A stretch of DNA of 64,000 nucleotides, taken from NCBI RefSeq assembly GCF_030936135.1, contig NC_082603.1, positions 26,254,880 to 26,318,879 on the forward strand. The letters run 5' to 3'. Shown here piece after piece: positions 35,481 through 48,200 of this stretch (positions are counted from its first letter, which is position 1; the number at the start of each line of letters is the position of its first letter). The translations under genes and the position numbers were made by a program. The notes beneath the pieces were generated by a model. The model was not told the DNA's origin and did no database searches. It saw nothing but the letters and a program-made list of their open reading frames with translations. This DNA comes from Gavia stellata. Taxonomy: Eukaryota; Chordata; Aves; Gaviiformes; Gaviidae.

Positions 35481-38293
35481 AGGAGATTTGGGAGCAGGAG
35501 CAGCTCCTGGATGAAAGCTCACCCCTCCCTGTGCTGGGTGGTCTCTCTCCGGTAAGGTTTATTTCGCCGTTCCCCAAGCGAGGCTTTGATCTCCCTGTAA
35601 TTTTTCAGCCTCTCTGGGAATAGTCTTGGCTAGGAACATCAAAGAAGCAGGGGGGGCAGTCCCAAAGATAGCCGGCTCGTTTGTGTTTCCTGAAGCCGAG
35701 CGACTGCGTGGGAAAAAGAAATAATAAACGCCCCAGCCTGTGCCCAGCAGAGTCCACTTCATCACTGGCAGAGCACGGGTGTGCCGGTGCATTGCGAAGT
35801 GCTGCGGCTTCCGACATCGGAATCTGGCATCCCTGCTCAGGCAGGGGAGTGCTTGCTGGGGCTTTGCGCTCAGTTTGGAGGGAAACTCCAAAATACTTTC
35901 TTTGTCACCAGCCCCACATGGGGTCTGTCCTTAGAAAAACCTTCCCCGCTTGCAAAAGTTCATGAGCAGGTATTTCAAGCTGTCCAGTTTAGATGCTGCC
36001 CATAGGATTGTGGAAAACCTGTTGGGAGGTATTTGGGGTGTCTTCTCTCTCCCCCTGCCTCCCAGCAGGATGAGCTGTGCCTAAGCCACCCCCAGGCAGA
36101 TGCTGAGCTAGAAAATGCGATGGAGAATTACATGCCACCGACCTGATTTTCCTGGCGTTACTGCTCAGGCCACAGGCTTTACTTCAACCTTCAGGCCATC
36201 AGGGCTACTTTAGCAGCACCTGAGCGGCTCGCACTAGAGCCTGGCTCCCCCGGAGGGAAATGCTGCACTGTGCCTATGCAGCATCCTGGGAGTCTGTGCT
36301 GAAGGGTGTTGAAGCCTCGGAAATATTCAGCCATCCCTGAACTTGTTGCCTATGGCTTCTTGCTCTGTATTTGTGAATGAGCAGCTCTCTGTTATCTGGG
36401 TCAAGGAAATTACATGCAAGAACAGCCTTTTTTCCCCGTTTTTTTTTTCTTCCCCCCCCCCCTCCCCTTTCAGACTGTGGAGCTCAGAGGATTATACAGT
36501 AACCGAGCTTCGAAGGGCACTACAGTCCCACACATGCAGACTGCTTGGGGCACAAGAAACTGCAAGAGGAAAGAGGTTGGTGGGGGTGCCCTTGCAGTGA
36601 GCCAGGAGGATGGAATCAGCTCAAGGTTGGTGAGAGCAGATGCTCTGATCCCTATCTCCTCCTTCCTTCTTTCTCACGCTCTCCTCAGCTGCACTGATCT
36701 CACCCCATGGCAGGCAGCACAATGCCAAAATAGGGCTGTTTCCCTGCAGGCTGCAAAACCAGGTGCACCTGAAGTCTTTTAACAAGAGAACAAGAACTTT
36801 GGAGAAACAGAAGTTAAAGACTAGTTCTGGTGGAAGACAAAATTACTTCTCCAACCCTCTTCCCCCTAGTTTAAATCCTGATAAAAATCTGTCATGTATG
36901 AACACTTTTCAACTTCTGCAGTTCAGCTTGTCAAAGGGAAGAAAACAAAACACGAGCTTTATGTGGAGCCTGTGCCTCCAGGAGCTGCTGCCAGAGACCC
37001 CCTTTCTCTCCTCTTCTGGGCAAGTGTGTGGGGGTGAATAAATGGGGTTGAGGCATCAGGCACACAGTGGCAAGGCTGGGATCTCTGCAGGGGCCGGCCA
37101 GCTCCAGGAGGTTAACCCAGGGCATGGGAAACCCCAAAATACAGCAGGTCTCTGCTGTGACCCAGCGGCCAGCAGAGATGGGACAAGGCAGAGGACGGGG
37201 GGGCTCCAGCATAGGCGGGTGGTGGCTGGGAGTACCCTGTCCGGGAGGATGTGCCTGGGACCCCCTAAGAGAGGTAAAATGGGTCTGGCCTTGCTCCCCA
37301 TCGGCCTGGGTGAGGGGCCAGCTGCTGGCTTGTGAGGAGAGTAATGCCCTGATGTCCCTTTGGGACACTGGCGTGTCCTTGCCGGATGATCAAGCGGAGC
37401 TTTTCCGCTGCTATGTCCATAGGGCTGCCCACAGGCTGCAGCAAAGGGGGCTTGAATCTTGGGGTGCTGGAAACAAAGATGTATCCTGCCCCTGCACTTC
37501 CTCCACTGCCTGGGCAGGGCTGGAGCCTGCAGGAGGTTGAAAGGATCAGCTGGATCTGTGAAGGCTTCCTTCCCCATTGTCCACACGCCTCTGTGTGTCC
37601 ACAGAGCTGGGACTGGGTGGGTACTACCACACCCCAGAGATGCTGTAACCCTGTGGTTACTAAAGGAGCGGCAGAAAAGCGTCATCTTCTTCCAACCGTG
37701 ACACATCACACATGATCAGCTGGACTGGCTCAGGCTGAAGGACTAGCTAGCTCCATTCATCTGACACCAGAGCAGACGCCAAGAGCGTGGCAAACACACA
37801 GCAATGTTTTTTTCCTTAATGCTGTCTCCTGGCATCCGGAGAGCTGTGGCTTCTCAAGCCCAAGGTTAGGTTTCAGTGACTAATAGCTGTGTGCTTGTAC
37901 AGATATTTCTGGTGTGAAGCAATCTGATTCTGGCACTCAGCATCCTGCAGCAGAGACACCCACAGTTTATTCACGTGCTATAGGGAAGCGACTTCTCCTG
38001 TTTGCCGTGCTCGACTGATTTCATTTGTTGCCCCTTATTTCAGAAAAGGCAATCAGCAATTGTTCACTGTTCACCTGGGAATTTATACACTTCTGTTCTT
38101 CCATTTCACCCTTCTGCTTTTAGACTGTTTCCCAGAGGTTAACAACCTGCTCCTGCCACCAGCTGCCAGTCACCCCCCTCCCAGACCTGGCCCTCTGGAA
38201 GAAGATCCAAGCTTCATTTACAGCAGCAAGTGGTCCCTGTTGCTTCATTTCTCTTCTCCTTGCAGGTTCCTGGCTCAGGTGGGATTCATCAAC
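35481..38293. other. Upstream flank of FAAH and of exon E
   Basis: Space between two divergently facing first exons. The left part is the edge of the CpG island. Opposed open frames at 37.04-37.71 kb (up to 217 codons) are Pro- and Trp-rich with no domain and are judged chance. No bidirectional promoter can be shown. Confidence 0.45.
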
Positions 38294-38491
38294 ATGATCT
38301 GCAAGAAGGTGAGGCAGCTCCTCTCGGAGCTGGAGTTTAACCCCTGCTCTGTCTCCATCCCGGTGTGCAGCTCCACAGCAGCCCTCCTGCTGCTCACCTG
38401 GGCCGTGAAGGAGCTGATGAAGAGAAAGTTTGTCCAAGCTAAGCACCGTGTAGAGACTCTGGAGGAGGTTGTCCAGCAGCTCAGGCGAGAG
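38294..38491 (+). CDS. Stray FAAH-type first exon, opposite strand (unit E)
   Basis: On the plus strand a 66-codon segment starts MICKKVRQLLSELEFN, continues with a hydrophobic stretch (VCSSTAALLLLTWAV) and a charged helix ending VVQQLRRE, and is followed by GTAGTG. The same plan, with a phase-0 donor after the last codon, is seen in exon 1 of unit A (MIQQQLRQLLPEREVN, then a hydrophobic stretch, then VVQQFREQ). It lies 3 kb from the start of unit C and points away from it. I could not find a matching exon 2, the GGSSGG exon or any other FAAH exon downstream to the end of the window. It could be an isolated duplicate exon, the start of a gene whose body was lost or lies beyond the window, or less likely a chance open frame inside a longer one (38060-38590). 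Confidence 0.55.
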
Positions 38492-39126
38492 GTAGTGTCA
38501 CGTGGGAGTGATTCCTTTTGGCCCTGCAAGAAAATGGCATGTTTCAGTCAAGTTGTTCACTTGGTGACTCCTTTGTTGTTCCCTTTGTAGTCACCTCTGC
38601 CTGTAGAAGATGCTTGTTTTCCTCGCTGATTGTGCTCCAGAGCTCTGCCAGTGGGAGGGCTCGTTGCTCCGTAATCTGCTTCAAGCTGGAGTATCTGAGT
38701 TACCATAAGCAGATTGAATACGTAGTTTGTGCCAGTTTTGTGAACTCTGCTCTGAAGCAGATTAGGGAGTGTTCGCATATTTTCTCCACCAGCAGAGCAG
38801 AGGAGGAGCTGACCTGGAAGAGGACCGTGACTTGCATGTGCAACTTGCACTTGCACAAGCTCTCTTGTGTACCTGGCAGCTGTGGTGTGGTAGCTTGATG
38901 GAGAGTAAGGAAAAGCTGAAGAGGTCATAGCAGTGAAGTCCCTAGGATGGGAGGGACCCTTTGGGAGATCCCTAAGACTGCTGAAGACACCTTAAGCAAA
39001 TAGTTTCAGACTCTGAAAACCTCCTTTCTATACAAATGGGGGAGTGGGGACTTGTTTCCAGTAGTGCCTGTGTTACAGCAACCTAAGTCCAAACAGCTTT
39101 GCGTTTCATGTGAATATTACAAAATA

Positions 39127-39158
39127 AGAAAAAAAAAGAGAGAGAGAGAAAGAAAATT
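39127..39158 (+). repeat. A-run and (GA)n simple repeat
   Basis: An A-rich run followed by about seven GA units and further A-rich sequence. No other structure seen. Confidence 0.75.
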
Positions 39159-41220
39159 TAAGTGGGTAAAATTACTCCTGTAGTTGTTTTACACAGCTGA
39201 ATGAAGATAATTGTATTGGCAATTGTGAGTGATTACAGTATTATCTGCCATCAAAAAAGTTATTTTTTTGAATGCTAAAGGAATTAATGATACATAAAAC
39301 TGTGCTTAGATTGAGTGCATTCATCAGCAGAAATGCCTCGTTCTGGCACTGCTACACTGTAATTACTCCAGCCGCTCAGAGAAAGAGAGCGGGGGATAGG
39401 GGGGCTATTGTGGATACTGCCAAAGATTTACATACATTTACACGCTGAGCAGCTCTGGTGCTTGGGGAAGGGGGAGCAGAGCCAGGGCAGCAAAGCTGGT
39501 GGTGCGGGACAAGTTTTGCCTCTTCTTTTTCTTTATTGTGCATTACAGAGCTAAGAATGGGGGGGTCATCTCTGTGTTTAAAACTTTACAGGTTGAAGCC
39601 AATATGGAGAAGATGGTTAAATGCTCCTCAGAACAGCAAGGGATGAGCCTAGGCTTTATAGGATGCTGCCTCATGGTGCGTTGAATTGATAAAACCATTC
39701 CCGGGGTGACAGGCAGTGATTGCCCAGCCTTGGGAGATGGATGGTGGTGGTGGGAAGAGCAGAGGTGGTGTCCCGAAGGGACATCTGCTCATGCCCTGTG
39801 CTTCGTGCTGCCACATCAGAGGGGCTGGGAGCATGGGTACATCTCAGAGGGGATGGGGTGAGGAAATCTAGAAGAAATGCTCCCCAGCTTGCTCCACCTT
39901 GTGGCCCTTCAGCAAGGAGACATGATATTTGGGGAGGACGTTTACAGGCTGGGGCATTGCAGGAAAGGGTGCTGCAGGGGTTGTGAGCAATCTGTGCAGA
40001 GCAGCAGGATTCTTGCCATGATGCAAAGGATTTGGAGGGGCTTTTAAAAGAAGGGCAGTGTGTTGCAGCCCCTTTATGGAGCCCACGGGCCCCTTCCAGT
40101 GACGGACACGTGCCCCATTCAAGCAGGGAATCTTAAAACCTTCCACGCTCCCCATATTCTTGTGGACACCTGCCTTCTGAGCTGTATTGTGAGCTAAACT
40201 GTGACCCCTTCCAGCCCATGGGGGAACACCAGGCCAGGCACGGTGTGCATCTCTTGCTGCTCTGAGAAGACATCGCTGCTGGGTGCGTTTGGCCTTTCGG
40301 CTGTGAGCCACCAGAGAGCAGGATTGAGCTGCTGTCCTGGCAGAAATCTCACGCTTGGAGACTTTTGCACCCTAAAACCCCTGCGCTATACACTCTGAAC
40401 TTGCAAGGAGTGTTGAATGAAGCAGAAAGCCCTTTTCTGGCTCTTTGGATGATGGCACAGCCCGAGCTTTTGTGGGGAGCAGTGCTTTGATTTCAGGTGA
40501 TTTTAAGGGCTCTTATGAAATGATGGGAGTTTTGCTGTTGGTCCATCTGGGCCAGGTTGGTTTTGCTAAGGCAGACATCCCCTCAGGGCTTGACCCTGCA
40601 AACTGTCAGTGCTCAGAGACCTGTGGCTCTGCTGCTGCCAGGATTTGTTGCAGTGTCCAGGACCGTGCCTCGAATTTGGCAGGCTGCTTGCACTTTCGAA
40701 TGAGCAGAGGCATCTCTACCTTCTCTGATTGCGTATTGCAGAAAGGGGGAAACAATTCATATTATTTGTGTTTGAAGCCCCACAGGCCAAGTTTTGAGGC
40801 TAAAAGGGGCAGCCCCAAGCTTAGTCCTGGCAGTCTTCCCCCAAAGCAATGTTCTTCCATAGTTTGGGGTCAAGATTTAAGTGGGATCCTGAGTTGTAGC
40901 GGGGTCCTGAGCCCTCATCCATCTCTGAGTGTGACTGGGCTGAATCCAGACCTCCTTGGCCATTGGTGCTGTGGTTTTCCTTACTTGGAAAAAAGCACAC
41001 AAACCCTGAATTTTCCTTTTTCTTCTTTCTGAGAGCCCTGCTTTCTGAACAGGCCAGGAGAGGGAGACAGCCAGCCAGTTACTGCACAGCCCAGATTTCC
41101 ATCTCTCCGTTTGCCGTGGGATAGGAGCAAACACACTTAAATATACACATTGATTTTCCCAGGGGGAAGTTCTGATCTGTGCAGGCCCCCGGGTGACCTG
41201 CAATTTACATTTACACAAGC

Positions 41221-41275
41221 AGGATGGGCATCGGATGGGAGGGGAAACTGAGGCACAGAGCAGGCCCATGCCTTG
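41221..41275 (-). mobile_element. Short MIR-like core relic
   Basis: GATGGGAGGGGAAACTGAGG and CACAGAGCAGGCCCATGCC on the plus strand match the reverse complement of the MIR core. Too short for a firm family call. Confidence 0.5.
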
Positions 41276-41852
41276 GTGGAGCTGGTTGGTGGCATCCTTC
41301 TTCTTGAGGGCCTCCTGGGCCCTATTGCAGGTTGTGATTGCTCTGTGACGGTAGGTGTAAACATCCCTGTGGTCTGGGGTGGGTCCACCAGGTGGGCTAT
41401 GGGGAATCATTTTAGCATCACCTTGAATGTCACCCCTATAGGGACATATAACTTGTGCGATGCCAATGCACCTCCCGCCTCATCCATGCCCAGTGTCTCT
41501 TCAGTGTCTTGTACAACTGCAGCCAGTCCCTGTTTCAGAACCCCGATGGAGAAGCGGTGGGGACCCTGGCTGGGGGGACCCTGGCTGGGGACGAGCCGTG
41601 GTTGGTGAGCTCACCCCAGCACCATGGAGGTACGAGGGGCATGAACATGCACAGGCAGCGCCGGGGGGGTCCTCGCTGACTCCTGTATGTCATCTTCCCG
41701 GAGCGATTGGAAAGCTGCAAAGCATCACTGCCTGTGCTCACAGCAAACAAGTCGATGGATCAGTCGGTTCCTCCCACTGCCCGCATTTTCCCTCTCATCT
41801 CTCCCGGGCCGGCACTACCGAAGGACTGGTGAGATCACCCCTGCATTGAAAA

Positions 41853-41870
41853 GAAATAAATAAATAACCA
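41853..41870 (+). repeat. (AAAT)n short tandem repeat
   Basis: Three to four AAAT/AATA units in non-coding DNA downstream of the stray exon E. Confidence 0.7.
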
Positions 41871-43333
41871 AATAAAAATGCTGACGTGGAGAAGTCAATC
41901 AGCTTTGTGTGGCCTTGTAATATCTCATTTTATCCGCGCCACGCTTTATTAAATTCTCATAAACCTGTCAATGAGGACAGATACCATTTCAGTTTACCCC
42001 ATTAGTTCTACACAATGACATCGGGGGAGAGGAAGATGGGGGGAGGCACTCAGCACAGAGAAAAGAGGAATGAATTTAAAGAAAGAGAAAAAAGAGAAAA
42101 CCAGAGCCAAACTCAGCTTCGTGACAATAAAGTAATAACGTCGGCACCCAGGGAAAGTAATTGAATTAAGTGGCTTTTGTTAATGGTTTTAAGATTTAGA
42201 AATGTAAATAATAGTTAGGACTCTTTAATGGAACTCTGGTTTTAGGTAACTGCAGCCCCGAGAATAAGAAATGCTTTGCTGTTCAATATGATGTCAGATA
42301 GTTTTGTTACTCCTCCGGTTTCATGCCTGCAAAGCATATTTTGCAGTTTTAAAGCCGGGTGTGTTTATCATCTTTCCTTTCTAACTTCAGACGGAGCTTA
42401 ATTCGTGAGTATTTGCATGAACCCTTCTTAGCCAGTCCCTATCACTTATTTGCACTGCCAGGAATAAAGTATTATTTCTCCCGAGCTGCTTTGGAGAACT
42501 TCCTGACTGCAGGGTTACTCTGCTCCGAAGCCTCCCGTCTATTTACATGTTCATTAAAGGCAGGCGGCAGCGGATGCTCTCTGCAGCAGGGCCGGACTCG
42601 GCTCCTGGGAGTAACACCGTTGGGAGCAGTGACGTTACACCGGGCTTAGGCCAGTGGGGATGGAGAATCCAGCCGACAGGTAGGATGAGCCGGGCGATTT
42701 AGAAATTACTTTCATGGGAACTCGTTCTGCTTAAAATGTTATTGGATTTTCATTTAGGAACCTATCAAAGTGCAAGAATAAAGTCTGAGCTGCCTAACCC
42801 ACATAGGTCTAAACAAACAGTCGTCCCTTCTGCTCTGGGATCCGACGGCTCGCGGATTGGAAAGGGTCCTTCGTTAAGGCATGGGCTGAGTCTCAGGGAA
42901 ACCCACTGTGCCAGGCAGAATAGGGGGCTTTGCATTTATTGAGGCTGAAAATCTTCCCCTTTGCCGGATGAAGGCAGTCCCTGGACTGTGCCGCAGGGAT
43001 GCTGCCCTCCCCACTTGTCCCCTTAACTCTGCCCGCTGCTGCATGAGCAGTAGCCGCACAGGGACCTGCAGCTTCACTCCTGCCGTGCAGGGAGGCAAAA
43101 GCTCTCTGATGGCTTTTGCTCCAGTCCCACAGCAAGTGAGCAGCTCTGCATACCCCAGATCCCTCTAACGCATCCTCGGGGGAGCTGCCTTCTGGTTTGC
43201 TTCACCCGTAACCTGCACTGGTCTCTGCTATTGATGGCTTCAGCTCTGCTTCTGTGGCTGGAGAGCCAGCCTCATGGCTGCAAGCTGCGCTTCCCATCCA
43301 GTGGGATCTCAGGACCTACATAGCCTCAAAAGT

Positions 43334-43448
43334 CTTCCTCCATCACCCTCATAAGCCTTCTCCCATCACCTTCATAAGCCTTCTCCCATCACCTTCATAA
43401 GCCTTCTCCCATCACCTTCATAAGCCTTCCCCCATCACCTTCATAGGC
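43334..43448 (+). repeat. 23-bp minisatellite, about 5 copies
   Basis: The unit CATAAGCCTTCTCCCATCAC plus CTT repeats with an exact 23-base period; CATAAG or CATAGG begins at 43350, 43373, 43396, 43419 and 43442. The copies are nearly identical, with one T to C change in the fourth. The array is likely variable in length between individuals. Confidence 0.92.
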
Positions 43449-45125
43449 TTGGCTGGAAAGAGAGCCTAAAAGCCCCAAGCCCAAGCCAAACCTGACCCAG
43501 CTCGTGTGGGCAAAGGAGAGAGTTGTCAGATTGTGAATGCAAAAATAAATGGTTCAAGTTACACATTTCCCCAGGGGGTTTCTTAAGTAGTTGTTTGCAA
43601 AAAAAAAGAGAAATCATTCAGTTCCTCCCACAGAATTTGAGAAGAGGTTTCTCACTGCTGTCCATTTGTCGTATTGTTGTACTTTAAGTGAAGCTGGGGT
43701 AGAACAGAGGAGTTTGTCTCTTCCCCTATGGAAAAATAAGATAAGAATGAGAATAATATTGCCGTTAAAACAACAAATCCTTCACTATTCTCCCTGCATT
43801 AGAAAAGAAAACCCAAAGACCCTATTAATGACCAGATTCTTAAAAACAACCCCTGACTTAGCAATTTCTCTCTGACAGGTCCCTTTTTTCTGACCATGCC
43901 GCTGTGGCACTGACTGTGGCAGAGGGAGAGGCAGCTGCAGGCTGGGCTCCTGTCCTGGGCTCTCCTGCGGGTGCTGCGGCCTCGTGCGGGGTGCTGGGTC
44001 CCAGCACAGCCCCTTTCCCAGGGAGGCTGTAATGTAAATGGGATCGGTGTCTTTCCCTCCTCTGCAAAGAAGAGGGGCCCAGATGTGTGGAAATTTGGGG
44101 GCTCGGTGTTTTCTGTGCTTCACCGTTTCCCAGTAGAGGTGGACTGCACCTGTCTCTTCTCCTGGGATCCTGCTGGGATGCTGCATCCTCAACCAGGACA
44201 ACAGGACTTTTCTCCCTAAGCCAGAATCCTGCTGTCCTGCATCCTCCCAGGGAACAAGTGACCTGTGTGGGAGGAGAAGTGCCGGGGACCTGGGAGAGGG
44301 CTCATGACCCTCTCTGCCTCCAGCAATTCGAGGGGCCACTCTGGCTCCCTGCTTAGAGGGATGGGACAGCTATGGCTGTAGTTTGTGGCTCTGCTTTGCA
44401 AGTTGGGGTGCTCAGCAATGCAGCAGGATAGCAGCTGGAAAGAGATTTACACAGCCCTATAGACAGGGAAAGACTATTTAATGTTTGGAGAGCCATTAAA
44501 TAATTTGCCATGATAAGACCCAGGCAATGCTATTTTCTGCAGATAAAAAGCAGGTTATTTTTCATTAGCTGTAAAGAGGCTGTTGGTGGCGGCGAAACTT
44601 GCCACTGGGTCTGTAGCTTGACACAGCATGAGCAGATATGAGCAATATCCTAAAAATAATTGAAATCCACTGAGGGCTGTGTTGAACTGCTTTTTTTAAG
44701 TGCATCAGATGAAGCAACAAAGGGATGGGACAACCCTCATTCAGGAAACAGTGCAGATGGACGGGGAGGCACACACGCGTTGAATGGGAGATGCGAGCAT
44801 GCCGAAGCCGCTCCCGATCTGCAGAAACTGTGAGTGGATGGGAGCTTGGCCCTGGCTGCAGCATTTTGTCCAATCAAGACTGAATTGCAGGTTTTTTGGT
44901 GGGGCTTTCCTGGGACTGTCTTCACCGACAAGCTCCCTGCTCAGCCAGAAGCCTGTTAGAAGCAGACGAGGGAAGAACAGCCCTGCAAGCCAAAGAAATA
45001 GGACTCCAGATGATTTACATGGAGCATGAGGGGCACCAGAAGGGCAGCCAGTCCAGAAAATGAGATTATAAACTATCATCCCCTGTTACACGCTGGGACG
45101 TGGCTACCGGGTGGCCCTCTGGCAT

Positions 45126-45200
45126 CATTTGAGGAGGCAGCCGTGGTCTAGTGGTGAAAGCAGAAGGCTTTTGTCTCCTCAGACTGGAAAATCCCCCATC
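45126..45200 (+). mobile_element. tRNA-derived SINE head relic
   Basis: GGCAGCCGTGGTCTAGTGGT followed by GAAAGCAGAAGGC resembles the tRNA-derived 5' head of MIR-type SINEs, including an A-box-like TGGTCTAGTGG. The remainder does not fold as a tRNA, so this is not a tRNA gene. Confidence 0.5.
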
Positions 45201-48200
45201 CTGAGGAGTGTCTGAGAATACACTCAGTTTCTGCCTTCCCTCCTGCAGCCCTTTCCTGACCTCTGTGCAGTGCATGACACCTTTAGAGGCAACAGGAACA
45301 TCCTAACTGGTCACTGCCACATCTTGCTGCCCCCATGGCGTGGTCTGGAGATGTTTGTGAAGTCAAGGCAGGAGTGGCAATCTGGTGGACTGAGATGCTG
45401 GAAGGGAAGAAGCCCTTCCTCCAGCTGGCCAGGTCCTACAGGGTGTAGTGCCCAAGGTGGACCCGCTCCTGCAGCCAAGCTAGCAGCTCCGGGGCTGGTG
45501 ATACCTGCAGGGCATCGCTCTGAAGTAATTTAAACATTGCCTCTTTTGGGGAAAGGAGAGAAGAAAAGAACCTGGGAAGGGGATACGGGAGCCCTAATGC
45601 GGATGCACCAAGCTGCTTAAACTGATTTAGGGTTCAAGCAAGGGCAGTGTTGCATCTGAGCTGAGAGAATGCAAAATAGCCCATCTGCTCACGTAAGCGT
45701 GAAACCCGCTGGTAGAGGCTTGGGTGTTTAATGTTCTTCACCTCTGCGATGTGAACCGATAGGAGGGGAAAAGAAGTACTAAAAGGAGTCCTCAGAAAAG
45801 GCAGAGCCTAGTGTTTAATCTGCGCTGGCATGGAGGTGGTTAATAAGATAATCTCCGGGCCCTCTAACACAAAGAGAAAGTGAGTTTTCTGATCCATAAA
45901 GGATCAGTCTGCAGGAAGCCCCATCAGACTCCTCAGCGTGAAATTACACCACAGCAGGGGGGTACAGTCCTGCTACTGTACAACATTAAAGAGATGAATT
46001 AGGACTTGACATTCATGTGCTTAATATGCCTATTCCTGGCATTATCCCACAAGGACCAGTCACCGCCAAGGACTTACGGTCACCGGGTCTAGGAAGGTAT
46101 TTAGGGTTGCTCATTTGCTTGCTTCCAGAGCCAGGCTATCTGGCTTCCCCATCTCATCTCTTGGCATTAGGAGCAGGGGGGAGCGCAGCCTGGCTCTTCT
46201 ATCTTGCATCAATCTGGTCCGGTGAATAAACACTGGATGCACCCTTGTTGCTCGAATAAATCACAGAGGTCCTCTGGACTGGTGAGTGTCGAATGAGGGA
46301 AAAAACATGATGCGCATAAAATCATGACTTGGTCCTCAAGAGGCTGAGAAAGGGGGAAAGAGCCAACCCTGAAAGTATGTCTCTCGGAAAGTTGCTGATA
46401 AAAAAATAAATGTTTACTGCAAAGGAAAGCCTCAGCAGATCTATATTAGAAATTGTTCGAACTGGGTTAGCATCACCAGTGTTAAGCTGGTTGGAGGTGT
46501 GCCTTGGACAACCGTGGACACTCTGAGCTACTTTACTGAACGGGCTTTGCCAAGAAGCCAGAGCCTTTTCAAGCCCCAGGTCTGGGCTGTGTGAAAATTC
46601 CCGCCTGTTTGAACTCTGAGCCAGGGCAGAGTGCTTTTGGTTTGCTTTTTATTCATTAAATATTTTGTTGAGAACAAAATTTTAGGGGGAGGGGGAGAAT
46701 CTACTCCAAATTCTGGAAGAAATAAAAAGGAAAATGTTGGCTATGAGGCCAAATAATTTTGTTTTTGAGCTGATCATTTTCCAAGAGAAAATCCAAATTT
46801 TTTTCGGAAAGTAGCTGTCCTGCAGGAAATTCCTGATTTCACGGGTGTGCCGCACTTCTGGCAAGAGCACTTGCGATCAAACTGATTGAAAAGCCATTTA
46901 ATTGGAACTGTTTTAAGAGTGAACAAAAATTTGGCAAGGTTAATGGGGAGAAGCATGGACAGGCCCAGGAGAAATAAATGAGAAGCAGAGTCCTCCCAGA
47001 AGCTGATTTTGCAATGGTCTGGCATGGAGAAAGGGCGAGAGCCTCCCCGGCACAAGGACATCTTTGTGGTTGTGATCACATTGTGTGGCACGTGGGCGCT
47101 TTGAAGCCCTCAAATCCTGCTCCTCCGACTCTCCTCTTCAACTGTTTTCCCTGGGGAAAGGGGAGCGGGAATACGGTGGGATCCTGGGACTCATCCGGAC
47201 ATGGAAGTGGTGCTCAGCCTGAATGTACTGAGCATGAACATGCAGGATCAGTCCTGAGCCTGGCAATGCAAAAGCATCTCTTCTGTCGGACACAGTGGAT
47301 GTCCGAATTTGTAACACATTTCTACAGCACTTTGAATATGGACGCATTCTTGCTTGCCCCGCTTGAGAAGGGGTATAGCAGAGAGGTCACTAGGCAAATT
47401 AATGGAAAAAAGGTGAATTGGGACTTTAAAACACAAAGCTGCGGTATCGATATGGGGACTATACTACCATGCCCCTTTTCTGGTTTCTCCTGCTCTCTGT
47501 TAAACTCATGGTAACCCATGGGGGTGGAGATGAAGGTTTCTACGGGCTATTTTTTCCCTTAGGCAAAGCCTTTGTGGGAATATTTTTCTACTTAAATGTA
47601 AATCAGAGCTAACATTGTCATGGGTGAAATCAAACAACACTTTATACTCAGGTATCTTTACTCTTTTCCATGTGATGGAAGTTTTGGTGCTGGACTCGTA
47701 CATCCTGACATCAAGCCATGCATGGAGGTGCTTCTTGGACATACAAAGCAGTCTCTGGGGAATGCAGTTGCCGCCAGATAAACAACGAATGGAGTTAATG
47801 GTTGAGGTGGCTGAATACCCCATCTCTATGGATAGGATGTATTCCCCCCAGTTGTTTTCTCTGCCTAGAAGCACCATCTGGGCAAGTGATGTGTGGTCAC
47901 CACCCCATCTCCCAAATCTTCAACAAACTAGTCCTGAAGTCCAAATAAACACTTTCAGGATGAAGCAAGAAAGGAGCCTTTGTTGCTGAAAACTGCTCAA
48001 CGTTTTGGTTGTCCCATTGTCCAGACAAGGCAGACACAAAGTGTTCCCAAACCCATTCTGTTGATTTAAAATAAATCCCAAGAAAAACATCCCTAAGTAA
48101 GCCAATGTGTGGAGGCTGATGGAGCACTTCCCACCTGAATGATAAATCCCCATTCTCCAAGACAGTGACAATTTTTTTTAGTGTGCTTGCCTTTTGTCTC

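Larger units (their letters stand above)
38492..43333. other. Non-coding DNA downstream of exon E
   Basis: No further FAAH exon on the plus strand. Contains the GA repeat, a MIR core and an AAAT repeat. A 195-codon open frame at 40445-41032 shows no domain. The stretch at about 42100-42370 is AT-rich and smooth, without repeat signs. Confidence 0.45.

Noticed and set aside
37042-37709. Opposed open frames of up to 217 codons upstream of exon E
   Set aside because: Long frames overlap on both strands, rich in Pro, Trp and Gly, as expected from GC-rich non-coding DNA. No recognisable domain.
38060-38293. Open frame extending upstream of exon E in the same reading frame
   Set aside because: It contains a Pro-rich and His-rich stretch with no match to FAAH N-termini and an acceptor-like CAG before the ATG. 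Only the part from the MICKK methionine resembles the family.
40445-41032. 195-codon plus-strand open frame
   Set aside because: Cys-rich in part but with no recognisable domain or homology to the FAAH family. It does not connect by splice phase to exon E.
45126-45200. tRNA-like GTGGTCTAGTGG segment
   Set aside because: The A-box-like head is present but no B box, acceptor stem or anticodon arm can be drawn, so a SINE head is the better reading.
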